The notes beneath the pieces are model-generated. The model searched no databases. It worked only from the letters and a program-made list of their open reading frames with translations, and was not told the origin of the DNA. Positions 18,648-26,235 of a DNA stretch of 51,235 bases are shown here, piece after piece (the stretch's first letter is position 1; the number at the start of each line of letters is the position of its first letter). Both the position numbers and the translations under genes were made by a program. Source of the stretch: an uncultured Pseudomonadales bacterium. Its GTDB lineage: Bacteria; Pseudomonadota; Gammaproteobacteria; Pseudomonadales; Cellvibrionaceae. The stretch lies in assembly GCA_947494095.1 (NCBI GenBank), contig CANLTI010000038.1, forward strand, positions 1-51,235. Reading direction: 5' to 3'.

Positions 18648-19134
18648 ACCGAGTACCCACCGGATGATTATCGAGTGATGCATTAGAAGAAGCCTTAGTA
18701 CCGGCCAAATTCTGATTGATTTTTTGTATGGCCCAACCTACAACAGGAATGTGACGATAAATCATTTGCCCCATATCGTAATAATCCTCTTGGGCAATAA
18801 TAAGCCCAGACGTCGAATCTAAGGTCAAAAAGCTGCCTCCGCTCAGGCTCAACGCTTTACCACTGGCTAACTTGGGGTGGCTATAGTGCATTACCCAACG
18901 CAAAAAGGCCTGATCACCTTGCACAATGGTTGCGGTGAATTCAAATTGGCTATCACTGCCCTCGCACACATGCTTAAAATACTGCGTCAGCGCACCCAAG
19001 CCCTTAACCTTATGAATAGGGTCTGCAAACACCACGTCTGTATGATAAATATCGGCAAGGCGGCCAATAGCCTGCGCATTAAAAGCGGTGTACAAAGCCT
19101 TGCATTTGCCAATAACTACATGATTGTTTGCCAT
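18637..19134 (-). CDS. SnoaL/NTF2-like domain protein, first gene of the operon
   Basis: A 165-residue cytoplasmic protein with the cone-shaped NTF2/SnoaL-like pattern: YTAFNAQAIGRLADIYHTDVVFADPIH at the start, LTQYFKHVC in the middle, then strands FEFTATIVQGDQAFLRWVM and a conserved GGSFLTLD. Such proteins bind small hydrophobic ligands or act as isomerases; no catalytic residues are assigned. GGAT lies 8 bases before the ATG. Transcription probably begins near 19170 from the predicted sigmaE promoter. It is regularly the lead gene of ECF-ChrR-linked lipid operons. Confidence 0.82.
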   Translation of the reverse strand: MANNHVVIGKCKALYTAFNAQAIGRLADIYHTDVVFADPIHKVKGLGALTQYFKHVCEGSDSQFEFTATIVQGDQAFLRWVMHYSHPKLASGKALSLSGGSFLTLDSTSGLIIAQEDYYDMGQMIYRHIPVVGWAIQKINQNLAGTKASSNASLDNHPVGTRYAK

Positions 19135-19177
19135 CTTGCCATCCGTAATGTTGTACTAAATAGAGTGAATTGTGTCC

Positions 19178-19207
19178 TTATTACGATAGCCTACCGCCGT
19201 TGGATGA
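19178..19207 (-). promoter_or_regulatory. Candidate sigmaE (ECF/ChrR) promoter for minus-strand operon
   Basis: Reading left from 19207 the sequence is TCATCC, 18 bases, TAATAA. The Rhodobacter sigmaE consensus, as I recall it, is TGATCC-N18-TAAGAA-like, so each box differs slightly but the spacing is exact. It lies about 44 bp upstream of the 19134 start. Confidence 0.5.
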
Positions 19208-19215
19208 GCGCTGGA

Positions 19216-19307
19216 GCTCACACCTAAAACATGCTGAGACTTATGCCTAAAACATGCTGAAGTTCATACCTAAAGCATACTGAAGCTCATACCCAAGGCA
19301 TGGTGAC
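19216..19307. repeat. Four 23-bp imperfect tandem repeats between divergent promoters
   Basis: Units at 19216-19238, 19239-19261, 19262-19284 and 19285-19307 share the core CCTAAAACATGCTGA with a few changes per unit (CCTAAAGCATACTGA, CCCAAGGCATGGTGA). The array sits exactly between the leftward and rightward candidate sigmaE promoters. Regular spacing of about two helical turns suggests a protein-binding array. Confidence 0.85.
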
Positions 19308-19337
19308 CCAGCGCATAGTCACAAAGGCATCGCACAA

Positions 19338-19367
19338 TGATCCACTCGATCAGTTTTGCCGTAGAAG
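19338..19367 (+). promoter_or_regulatory. Candidate autoregulatory sigmaE promoter
   Basis: TGATCC at 19338-19343, 18 bases, then TAGAAG at 19362-19367. The -35 is an exact match to the recalled sigmaE (ECF/ChrR) box and the spacing is exact. It is about 45 bp upstream of the sigma factor start, fitting self-activation. Confidence 0.65.
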
Positions 19368-19412
19368 GTATTAATCGAAATCAACTAGCACTCACACTAT
19401 TGCGGAACCGCT

Positions 19413-20042
19413 ATGTCCACCACCACACCTCTGACAGCAGTAAAGCCCGGCGAGCAGCGTACAGATACTTGGAGCGAGCTACTCGGGCGCGTTGGTAAAA
19501 TACAGGATCAAAAAGCCTTTAAACAGCTGTTCGATCACTTTGCCCCTCTCATCAAAGGCTTTTGTTTAAATAATACCAATCAAAGCTTTGGCAACGACGC
19601 CGCCGAGGAAATCGTACAAGAGGTAATGCTTAAGGTGTGGCAAAAGGCCCCAAGTTACGACCCCAGTAAGGCCGCAGCCTCCACCTGGATATACACGGTA
19701 ATGCGCAATGCGCGTATCGATATGATGCGTCGCAATAAACGACATCAAACCGACAACAGCCCCATTGAAGTCGATGACCTATGGGACGAAGACAGTACCA
19801 CCGGGCCTGTCGTGCAGTTTCAGCGCTTACGCGACGAAGAAGTCGTGCAAGCTTCATTCAAAATATTACCCAACGAGCAACGCCAAGCACTAACAGAGGT
19901 GTACATGAAGGGTAAATCTCACAGCGAAGTCGCCAATGAAACAGGTTTGCCGCTTGGCACTGTAAAATCACGCGTACGCATGGGCTTACAAAAGCTTCAG
20001 GCTCATATCGCAGGCACCGCTCACGCAAAGGTACAAGCATGA
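19413..20042 (+). CDS. rpoE: ECF sigma factor, RpoE-ChrR type
   Basis: A 209-residue group-IV sigma factor. Region 2 is seen in FDHFAPLIKGFC...EEIVQEVMLKVWQKAPSYDP...WIYTVMRNARIDMMRR, and region 4 in LPNEQRQALTEVYMKGKSHSEVANETGLPLGTVKSRVRMGL. There is no region 1 or 3. The next gene is its ChrR anti-sigma factor, overlapping by four bases (ATGA). In Rhodobacter this pair responds to singlet oxygen: ChrR releases the sigma factor, which turns on its own operon and lipid-modification genes. The divergent operon here is the likely target. GGAA lies upstream of the ATG. Confidence 0.93.
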   Translation: MSTTTPLTAVKPGEQRTDTWSELLGRVGKIQDQKAFKQLFDHFAPLIKGFCLNNTNQSFGNDAAEEIVQEVMLKVWQKAPSYDPSKAAASTWIYTVMRNARIDMMRRNKRHQTDNSPIEVDDLWDEDSTTGPVVQFQRLRDEEVVQASFKILPNEQRQALTEVYMKGKSHSEVANETGLPLGTVKSRVRMGLQKLQAHIAGTAHAKVQA

Positions 20043-20809
20043 ATCATTTAGCCTCTAGCCAGTCAACCTCATCAAACGCTAGCGCTCAGCAAGCCCCTAT
20101 CAATCACCACCCCGATGCCAACATGCTAGTTGAGTATGCTAGCGGGAGCCTATCGTGGGGGCTTAGTATTGCAGTATCGGCACACTTACAGTTGTGCCAA
20201 CATTGCCAGCAGCAGCACGCCAAGTTAAGTGCGCTCGGCGGCTCATATTTAAGTGACACGCCTAAAGAGGCTGTCAATGACGATGCCTTTAGCCGTTTGC
20301 TCGACAGTATCGATAAGGTGAGCAACCCCGCACAGCACAAAGCCGCAGCACACAAAGCAGCCCCACAAAACGAGCAAGCCATAATGCATACAATGGCCAA
20401 CGCCAAAAAGGCCGGTATTAAGGCCGAGCATTTACCGCGTGTGGTTAAAAAACTCTTGCCTCCGCAATTGCGCTGGCAAAAAATATCTAACGCACTCAAA
20501 AGCGCACGCCTCATTACCGGCCAAGGTGAGCATGAAGTGGCTTTTCATAAAATTAGTAAGGGGGGCAAGGTTGTTGAACACGACCACCGCGGGCTAGAGG
20601 TCACCCTAGTACTTGAAGGCAGTTTTTCAGATGAAGAAGGTATTTATTGCCCCGGCGATTTCCTCATCAAAGAGCCAGGTCAAATCCATAGGCCGACCGC
20701 CAGTCAAAACCAAGATTGCCTATGCCTTTCAGTCTGCGAGGCCCCGGTTAAAGTCACGGGGTTGTTAGGTGCTTTTATCAACCCATTTTTAAGCATTAAG
20801 CCGGCGTAG
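20039..20809 (+). CDS. chrR: ChrR-type zinc anti-sigma factor with cupin domain
   Basis: A 256-residue cytoplasmic anti-sigma factor with two domains. The N-terminal zinc anti-sigma domain has His49-x3-Cys53-x2-Cys56, with His23/His24 as the likely fourth ligand. The C-terminal cupin domain (about 150-250) has HDHRGLEVTLVLEGSFSDEEGIYCPGDFLIKEPGQIHRP, carrying the metal-binding His/Glu set. In Rhodobacter the cupin part is needed for the singlet-oxygen response. A low-complexity Ala/Gln/Ser-rich N-terminus and linker are visible. The start overlaps the sigma factor stop, so the two are made in a fixed ratio. Confidence 0.93.
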   Translation: MNHLASSQSTSSNASAQQAPINHHPDANMLVEYASGSLSWGLSIAVSAHLQLCQHCQQQHAKLSALGGSYLSDTPKEAVNDDAFSRLLDSIDKVSNPAQHKAAAHKAAPQNEQAIMHTMANAKKAGIKAEHLPRVVKKLLPPQLRWQKISNALKSARLITGQGEHEVAFHKISKGGKVVEHDHRGLEVTLVLEGSFSDEEGIYCPGDFLIKEPGQIHRPTASQNQDCLCLSVCEAPVKVTGLLGAFINPFLSIKPA

Positions 20810-20815
20810 GTACTG

Positions 20816-20915
20816 AGTGGCGGGTAAAAAGGCACAACCCAGACCGCCACTGACCAATACTATACCTGATACCTGATATTAAGCACATGCAGTTCAAGTG
20901 AATACTTCAACTGCA
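20816..20915. promoter_or_regulatory. Two stem-loops in convergent gap after chrR
   Basis: The first pairs AGTGGCGG (20816-20823) with CCGCCACT (20844-20851). The second pairs TGCAGTTCAAGT with ACTTCAACTGCA (20888-20915, one internal mismatch). Neither is followed by a T run, so they are stem-loops between convergent genes rather than proven terminators; they may protect mRNA ends. Confidence 0.45.
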
Positions 20916-20962
20916 AACTAACAGGTATTCCCATCAGTTATCTTTTTGGCTAGCGCCAAAGT

Positions 20963-22051
20963 TTATAAGTTTTCCAAAACCTCGTCGTAAGTCCATACCT
21001 CCCAGCCACCGGGGAAGCCTCGCTTATCTTTATCACTTAATACAATCGCTCTGCGCAGCCTTGGCCACGCCAATAGTGCATAACCTTTTTCAGCCAAACA
21101 ATAAATATCTGCCGGCTCAAATTGCTTTAATACTGTAATCAGAGGCTGCCATTTACGTGGAAAATGGTAGGTTAATTGACTCCACGAGAACTTAATCGTC
21201 TGCGAGGCGATAGACCCCAAGCCCTGCTCTTCAATATAAGCGCGTCGCCACTCCCAATAGCGCTGAGCATAAGCACTCAGCAAGATTGACTCACTCATAA
21301 CCGCGACTTTAGGCGAGCTATCCAAACAGCAAACACATGTTGGACCACTTAAATCAAAAAGCGCAGCATCGCGCACTAACCCTGGTGAGTTTTTAGGTAG
21401 GGGCCAACGGCAATGACTACACTTTTCGACGTTATCATTACCGCCCACGACAAAAGGCTTAAGCTCTTCACCGGGCATCCAATAACCGTATTCCACACCA
21501 GGAAAGTATTCTGTGGCGTGCCACTTCACATAATCCGTAAAATCAAAATCGTCTCGCAGCTCACTTTTCTCAGCAGACGACAGCGAGCGGTAGTTTTTAT
21601 AGCCCGTCATAGTCAAGCAGTGATGGCATGCCTCGAACAAGCGCTTATTTTGCCACGGCTCAACAGCTTCTGCTCTATTCGTTACCCATACAGCGCGATC
21701 AACATCCATCAGCGAAGAACAACAAGGCTTTAAGTGGATTTGGTAATAAAAAGTCTCTCGTCGTTGCTGATCAGCAATCTCTGGTGTTTTGGTGGCAAAT
21801 ACAAAAACGGGCACGCCTTTATAGTGCCACCCCGCCGAGCAAGAATCCAAGGAGCCTAGAGAGGTTTCAAAGCCTTTTGATAACTCGCCGTCAAGTAAGC
21901 AAATCATAGCCGGTGTAAAAGCACTTTTAGAATCCCATTCAGACTGAAAGCCATTGGCAACACTTTGCCCTGGCTCGGTGATCGACGGGTCGCGCACAAT
22001 ACTCAATGCATTCTCAGTTAACTGCTTAAAATAGTCCGACGACTTAGCCAA
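20963..22051 (-). CDS. Unknown Cys-rich protein, third gene of Zorya-like operon (candidate effector)
   Basis: A 362-residue protein I cannot assign. It has several close Cys pairs: PCCSS near residue 128, ACHHCL near 160 followed by TGYKNY, CSHC near 230 and CVCC near 258, suggesting one or two zinc-ribbon units. A Trp/Arg-rich C-terminal part (YWEWRRAY, WPRLRRAIVLSDKDKRG) could bind nucleic acid. There is no signal peptide or membrane helix, so it should be cytoplasmic. The start is TTG, backed by a strong GGAGGAG ten bases upstream that lies inside the end of the zorB-like gene. In known Zorya systems the genes after zorA and zorB encode cytoplasmic nucleases or helicases; by position this would be the effector. 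No HNH or helicase motif is visible. Confidence 0.6.
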   Translation of the reverse strand: MAKSSDYFKQLTENALSIVRDPSITEPGQSVANGFQSEWDSKSAFTPAMICLLDGELSKGFETSLGSLDSCSAGWHYKGVPVFVFATKTPEIADQQRRETFYYQIHLKPCCSSLMDVDRAVWVTNRAEAVEPWQNKRLFEACHHCLTMTGYKNYRSLSSAEKSELRDDFDFTDYVKWHATEYFPGVEYGYWMPGEELKPFVVGGNDNVEKCSHCRWPLPKNSPGLVRDAALFDLSGPTCVCCLDSSPKVAVMSESILLSAYAQRYWEWRRAYIEEQGLGSIASQTIKFSWSQLTYHFPRKWQPLITVLKQFEPADIYCLAEKGYALLAWPRLRRAIVLSDKDKRGFPGGWEVWTYDEVLENL

Positions 22052-22057
22052 ATTACG

Positions 22058-22759
22058 CTACTCCTCCAAAATCGATCGTATACGGGAGTCCGAATTCGTC
22101 ACCACTCTAAATACCACTCGCTTAGAGCGCTCCACATCTTCATTGCCCGCGGCGTCGGGCACAGGTCGCGACGAGGAATAGCCAACAGCCGCCACATTTT
22201 TCAGTATCCACGTACGGTAAGACTCAACCGTATCTAAAAAGTAAAGATACTCTAATACCGAGCCTGCACGGCGCTGAGAGAGTGACAAATTTTTAAAGTA
22301 ACTGTCGCTATCACTGTATTTATCACTCCAGCTCGAGCTTGTGTGCCCCTCGATATGCACACCGTTTATCGAGTCCTGATAAGGCGATAAAACAGCCATA
22401 TAACGCGGGAAAAACTTATTAAACACCGCCCGATAATCTTCTGTTATTTCTACGTCGCCAGTAGCAAACATTGCATCCGAGCCTTGAAACGTAATTTCAA
22501 GCTTCTCTTTATCGAGATAAGCACCCCAACGTTTAAAATCTTTTTCAAATTCACTATTTAACGACTCGTAAATCGCTAACTGGTTTTCCATATAGGAGCG
22601 AGCAATTTTACGGACCTTTTCGCGCTCTGTATTCGCAGCGTTCATCATAAACATAGCGACGCACAAAAAAACCATCATCAAGCCTGCCATCAAATCAGAT
22701 ACGCTAATCCACTCAGAGCCAGAATCATCAGAATCTACTTTTGCGGAAAACTCAATCAT
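22058..22759 (-). CDS. zorB: ZorB-like MotB/OmpA-family motor subunit
   Basis: A 233-residue protein with one membrane helix (about 23-41) directly after Asp22 in the motif WISVSDLMAGLMMVFL. This Asp corresponds to the ion-carrying Asp of MotB and ZorB. A periplasmic OmpA-type peptidoglycan-binding domain follows (about 85-225), with VHIEGHTSS and the typical LSQRRAGSVLEYL and ERSKRVVFRV segments. It would anchor the ZorA pentamer to the cell wall. The start codon shares one base with the zorA-like stop (TAATG), showing coupling. The SDLMAGLMMVF signature favours Zorya over flagellar or Tol/Exb stators, and no flagellar or TonB gene is nearby. Confidence 0.78.
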   Translation of the reverse strand: MIEFSAKVDSDDSGSEWISVSDLMAGLMMVFLCVAMFMMNAANTEREKVRKIARSYMENQLAIYESLNSEFEKDFKRWGAYLDKEKLEITFQGSDAMFATGDVEITEDYRAVFNKFFPRYMAVLSPYQDSINGVHIEGHTSSSWSDKYSDSDSYFKNLSLSQRRAGSVLEYLYFLDTVESYRTWILKNVAAVGYSSSRPVPDAAGNEDVERSKRVVFRVVTNSDSRIRSILEE

Positions 22760-24087
22760 TACGAAATATCTCTTGACCGATCAAGCACACGCTGCATTTG
22801 GTTAATCAACTGCTGATAATCACGGGTAAACTGACCGCTAATGGTAGCAAGTGCTTGCCCCATAGAGCTCATAATTTCATCAACTTCGCCTTCAATGCGT
22901 CGATCAATCATCGCTTGCTGCTCCGATACATTAAGCTCCATTTTGGCAAAGCTCGAGTTGATAATTTCGGTCAACCCGTGCACTAATTCTTGATGCACTC
23001 TAATTTGCCGATCAGAAATTTCACTCACTGACGCGTGATATGCCGATACCCCCTTCTCAATAAAGCCCTGCATAATATCGGTATCTACGTTAGAGACTGA
23101 CTCAAATGCGTTCGCAACCTGACCAATATGATCACCCAAATTTTTACTATGCTGGGACAAAGCAATTAAAGAGCTTTTTACTGTTTCTTCTGCGAAGCGT
23201 GTAAGATCCGAAATACCGCTATTAAACCGCTCAACTTTATTACTGATTTCAGGAATAAAATCAACTACCTGCATGCTGCGATCACTGTATTCAAGAAGCT
23301 TTTCATTTAACTCAGAAAACTGTGCGTTAGAGCGGTGCACCAAATCAAATAAGTTCTCCATTTTAGAGAAGTAATCACCAAAATTCTCATTCAAATGATT
23401 CAGTCGCTCGGCCATATCGACCATTTCTCGAGCATTAGAATGGCTTAGCGCAACCATAGCGCTAGCATTTTCATCCAAGTCCTTAAAACTAGTTACAAAC
23501 CCAGCCAGCGATACCTCTACCGACTTAAAACTGTCACTAAAATCCAGTAAGCCTTCACCAAATTGTTGGTCAATTTTTTTATTAAACTCTGCAACAACTG
23601 TTCGCAACTCACCCACAATAGAATCACTCAAATTGTCGGTAAAGCGCTGTTGCTGCTCTTGACTTTGCGTCACAACCGCCTCAATCGCCCCGAGCGCCGT
23701 GATAACATCTATGGGCTTCACCACTTCTTCGCGGGGATCAGTTGGGTATCTAAAATAACGTGTAATAACTTTGACAACTAAAGAGAGCGCAATACCAAAA
23801 ACACTGGTAATAAAAGCGGTTTTCAACCCTTCAAGTAGGTTAAATATACTGACATCTAGCTCATTGATATTAAAATGGAGTAAACCAATAATAATCCCCA
23901 CAAATGTACCTAAAATACCGAGAGATGCTAAAAGAGCTGGTGCATTTTCAACAAACAAAACACACCGATTAAACAGCCTCAAAATCACTGCAATGAAGAA
24001 CACGGCGCACATAAACCACAAAAAAAACTCAGTCGTTTCACCCGCGCTTACGCTCACAAGTACAGAATATATAAAACCGGAAATCAT
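22759..24087 (-). CDS. zorA: ZorA-like MotA/ExbB-family motor protein with long tail
   Basis: A 442-residue protein. Hydrophobic helices lie at about 21-38 and 50-72, followed by 87-107. The MotA/TolQ/ExbB signature is seen in NAPALLASLGILGTFVGIIIGLL and GLKTAFITSVFGIALSLVV. Residues about 125-442 form a long hydrophilic, mostly helical tail with heptad-like runs, as in ZorA, where the tail projects into the cytoplasm. It is about the length expected for the shorter ZorA types. Together with the next two genes it forms a Zorya-like operon; known Zorya systems block phage infection through an ion-driven motor and cytoplasmic effectors. A role outside defence cannot be excluded because a bactofilin gene lies upstream. 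Confidence 0.75.
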   Translation of the reverse strand: MISGFIYSVLVSVSAGETTEFFLWFMCAVFFIAVILRLFNRCVLFVENAPALLASLGILGTFVGIIIGLLHFNINELDVSIFNLLEGLKTAFITSVFGIALSLVVKVITRYFRYPTDPREEVVKPIDVITALGAIEAVVTQSQEQQQRFTDNLSDSIVGELRTVVAEFNKKIDQQFGEGLLDFSDSFKSVEVSLAGFVTSFKDLDENASAMVALSHSNAREMVDMAERLNHLNENFGDYFSKMENLFDLVHRSNAQFSELNEKLLEYSDRSMQVVDFIPEISNKVERFNSGISDLTRFAEETVKSSLIALSQHSKNLGDHIGQVANAFESVSNVDTDIMQGFIEKGVSAYHASVSEISDRQIRVHQELVHGLTEIINSSFAKMELNVSEQQAMIDRRIEGEVDEIMSSMGQALATISGQFTRDYQQLINQMQRVLDRSRDIS

Positions 24088-24148
24088 TAGACTCTTCTAT
24101 GCGTAGATGAGGGGCGAAAGTCAAATACGTAAGCCCCGAAACAAGAAA

Positions 24149-24169
24149 GGCCGCAGTGAGTCTGCAGCC
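24149..24169 (-). terminator. Weak hairpin after bactofilin gene
   Basis: GGCCGCAG and CTGCAGCC pair with one mismatch; on the minus strand it is followed by TTTCTTGTTT. It would partly separate bactofilin transcription from the zorA-like gene. Confidence 0.45.
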
Positions 24170-24197
24170 AATAAAAAGAAGTGCTTTACATTAACAC

Positions 24198-24770
24198 TTA
24201 GGTTGTCTCATTCAGTAACTCTTCTTCCTCATCGCGGGCCTCAGCCAAAAGGTCCATGCCAGAAGCGACAGCCGGCAATGCGTTAACCATCTCTTCACTT
24301 AAGGTATGTGACGAACTTAGCTTTGACTTGAACTCATTATAACGATCTTGCTTGCCCTGCTCGCCCGTTACCATATCGATGGTACCTCTAAACTTACCGC
24401 CATCAGCTAACTTGATTCTAGGCGCAATCAAATTACCCTGTACGCGAGCTGTTTTACAGATTTCGATAAGGTCGTCCGCAAATACATCACCTTGCAATGT
24501 TCCGTTAACCAACACTGTTTGGGCGTGAATATTAGCCGATACAAGACCACCGCGACCGATAGACAAATTCTGACCACCCATCGATACGGTACCATCAACA
24601 ACACCTTCAACGTGGAGATCTTCAGCACCAATCAACTCGCCTCGGAATTGGATATTTTTACCAATATAAGACGACGATCCTGAACCATCGGCTTTCATAC
24701 CACTTAAAAATGATTTGCTCTTACTTTCTGAACTCTCTTGATTTTCTTTGGGCTCTAACGGATTTGTCAT
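24198..24770 (-). CDS. Bactofilin (polymer-forming cytoskeletal protein)
   Basis: A 190-residue protein with the beta-helical bactofilin domain from about residue 35 to 130. Strands repeat with a short period, e.g. IQFRGELIGAEDLHVEGVVDGTV, LSIGRGGLVSANIHAQTVLVNGTLQGDV, IEICKTARVQGNLIAP and GGKFRGTIDM. The N- and C-terminal tails are polar and disordered-looking. Bactofilins assemble without nucleotide into membrane-associated filaments that position cell-wall enzymes. It is 110 bp upstream of the zorA-like gene on the same strand, with a weak hairpin between. It may be a separate housekeeping gene or may help place the envelope complex. Confidence 0.9.
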   Translation of the reverse strand: MTNPLEPKENQESSESKSKSFLSGMKADGSGSSSYIGKNIQFRGELIGAEDLHVEGVVDGTVSMGGQNLSIGRGGLVSANIHAQTVLVNGTLQGDVFADDLIEICKTARVQGNLIAPRIKLADGGKFRGTIDMVTGEQGKQDRYNEFKSKLSSSHTLSEEMVNALPAVASGMDLLAEARDEEEELLNETT

Positions 24771-25878
24771 AACACAGCACTCTACAACTAAGGAAAATTA
24801 ATAAAAATACGCCAATCCTTAGCTACTCACTTAAATGCGACAAATTCCCGCTGTGCATTTCAAAACCCCGCCTAAACGAGCTCTACAACCTGTAAATATA
24901 CAACACATTTCATTAACACGGTATATACTTATCGGCTTTTATCACTGCCAAAAATTACTCTGACAAATAAATACGACTATAATTTAATCACTGTAACGCC
25001 CTAAAATTAGGGCTGGCAAAGCCCATACTTAACACCACAAGGTTAATTCTCGCAGCAAATAAGTACCGTTACATTATTTGTATTAGCGTGACACAACAAC
25101 ATGATAATTAGAGAACAACTAAACACCTTCATTTAGGCACTAAAAATCAATACCAAAGCCAAAAAAAACTAATACAAAACAATTAATACAAAAAACAAAA
25201 AACTCACAAAAATAACCTAATAGCTAAAGGATATAACTAGAAAAATAAACATTATCTTTAGTTATCTATGAAAAAGCGCCTACTTCAAACCCCACAAAAA
25301 ACCACCCAAAAACAAAACCTAGTCTTAAGTAGCAATTAATATTTTAAGCAACAACTTATCTCTTAAAATTTACACTTATGGTGAGTAACGCCGCTTTTCT
25401 CTTTAGTATTTTTAATTACCTATAGAGTGTCTCACAGATAGTATCTTACGCTAAAAGACAATTAGCCTAAAGCCCCAAAACAAACCGTTGAGCGATAATA
25501 AATAAAATACACAGGTATTAAAGGGTTTTCGCTTGGTGATAAAGCCGCAAGTAACAACACTGCCCCGCTCACCATTGACTACAACCCATCTAAAACCACC
25601 TTCAAGCGATCGAAAAACAAGCACGCCACTGTATCTTATTTATCCAATCCCACGTAAAATTGACCTAGACGGTCATAACTGAATAGCTCTGTAAGAAACA
25701 AGGTTACCAACCCTCCTAGTGTTAAGCCTACAAAGGCTCTGATATTAACAGTTTGGATACTAACTTTAGTACCAACCCTTAGAGATCCAAGGCTTGCATT
25801 AGCGCCATTTATGCCTATGCCTATGCCTATGCTTATGCCTATAAAAGCCTAGCCAACCACAATAAGTACCATAATAAC
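24771..25878. other. AT-rich gene-free region of 1.1 kb
   Basis: No credible gene. The plus strand from about 25140 to 25220 is nearly free of G and rich in A, a strong strand asymmetry. GCCCTAA/TTAGGGC (24998-25013) and GGGCT/AGCCC (about 25010-25024) could form two hairpins that share bases and so exclude each other. At 25502-25666 a short open stretch reads as a protein-like tail (GFSLGDKAAS... to YLSNPT) without a start codon, perhaps a gene remnant. It should also hold the bactofilin promoter. Confidence 0.5.
25810..25839. repeat. Hexamer repeat TATGCC, five units
   Basis: TATGCC is repeated five times with one change (TATGCT in unit four), ending 39 bp before the start of the VF530-like gene. 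It is in a position where length change could affect that gene's promoter or leader. Confidence 0.85.
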
Positions 25879-26127
25879 ATGACTAACAACAACAAAAACA
25901 AAGACCAAGTCCAAAATCGCAACAATGATCCCCTGCACGGGATAACACTTGAGCAAATACTCATCGCCTTAGAGGCTAAATACGGATGGGAAACGTTATA
26001 CAGTAAAATAAAGATTCGCTGCTTTGGCCATGAACCTTCAATCAAGTCTAGCCTTAAGTTTTTACGTAAAACGCCTTGGGCGAGAGAAAAGGTAGAGGCG
26101 CTTTATTGTCGAGCTCATAAACTATAG
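25879..26127 (+). CDS. VF530 family DNA-binding protein (DUF2132)
   Basis: A small 82-residue protein. After a polar Asn/Lys-rich start (1-17) the family core is complete: [59 protein letters not shown]530-type proteins are small alpha-helical proteins reported to bind DNA; their target is unknown. The gene stands alone beside the AT-rich region, with weak ribosome-binding sequence and a hexamer repeat upstream. Confidence 0.88.
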   Translation: MTNNNKNKDQVQNRNNDPLHGITLEQILIALEAKYGWETLYSKIKIRCFGHEPSIKSSLKFLRKTPWAREKVEALYCRAHKL

Positions 26128-26235
26128 AGCGCTTAAACTATAGAACACCTAAAACCGAATAGCTCAACCAGAGCAATCTAAAGGTTTAAAGCTCATGAAA
26201 TATAACCCTCAAACAAACACACTCTATACAATATA

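Noticed and set aside
22058..24087. MotA/MotB-like pair as a flagellar or Tol/Exb stator.
   Set aside because: No flagellar, TolA/TonB or ExbD-like neighbours; ZorB-type signature after Asp22, OmpA domain and a long ZorA-like tail fit Zorya better.
24998..25024. Mutually exclusive hairpins as a riboswitch for bactofilin.
   Set aside because: No ligand-binding core or known riboswitch consensus is visible, and they lie over 200 bp from the start codon; kept only as a structural note.
25269..25340. Small ORF of 23 codons (MKKRLLQTPQK...) in the AT-rich region.
   Set aside because: No SD of note, low complexity in an A/C-biased region; likely chance.
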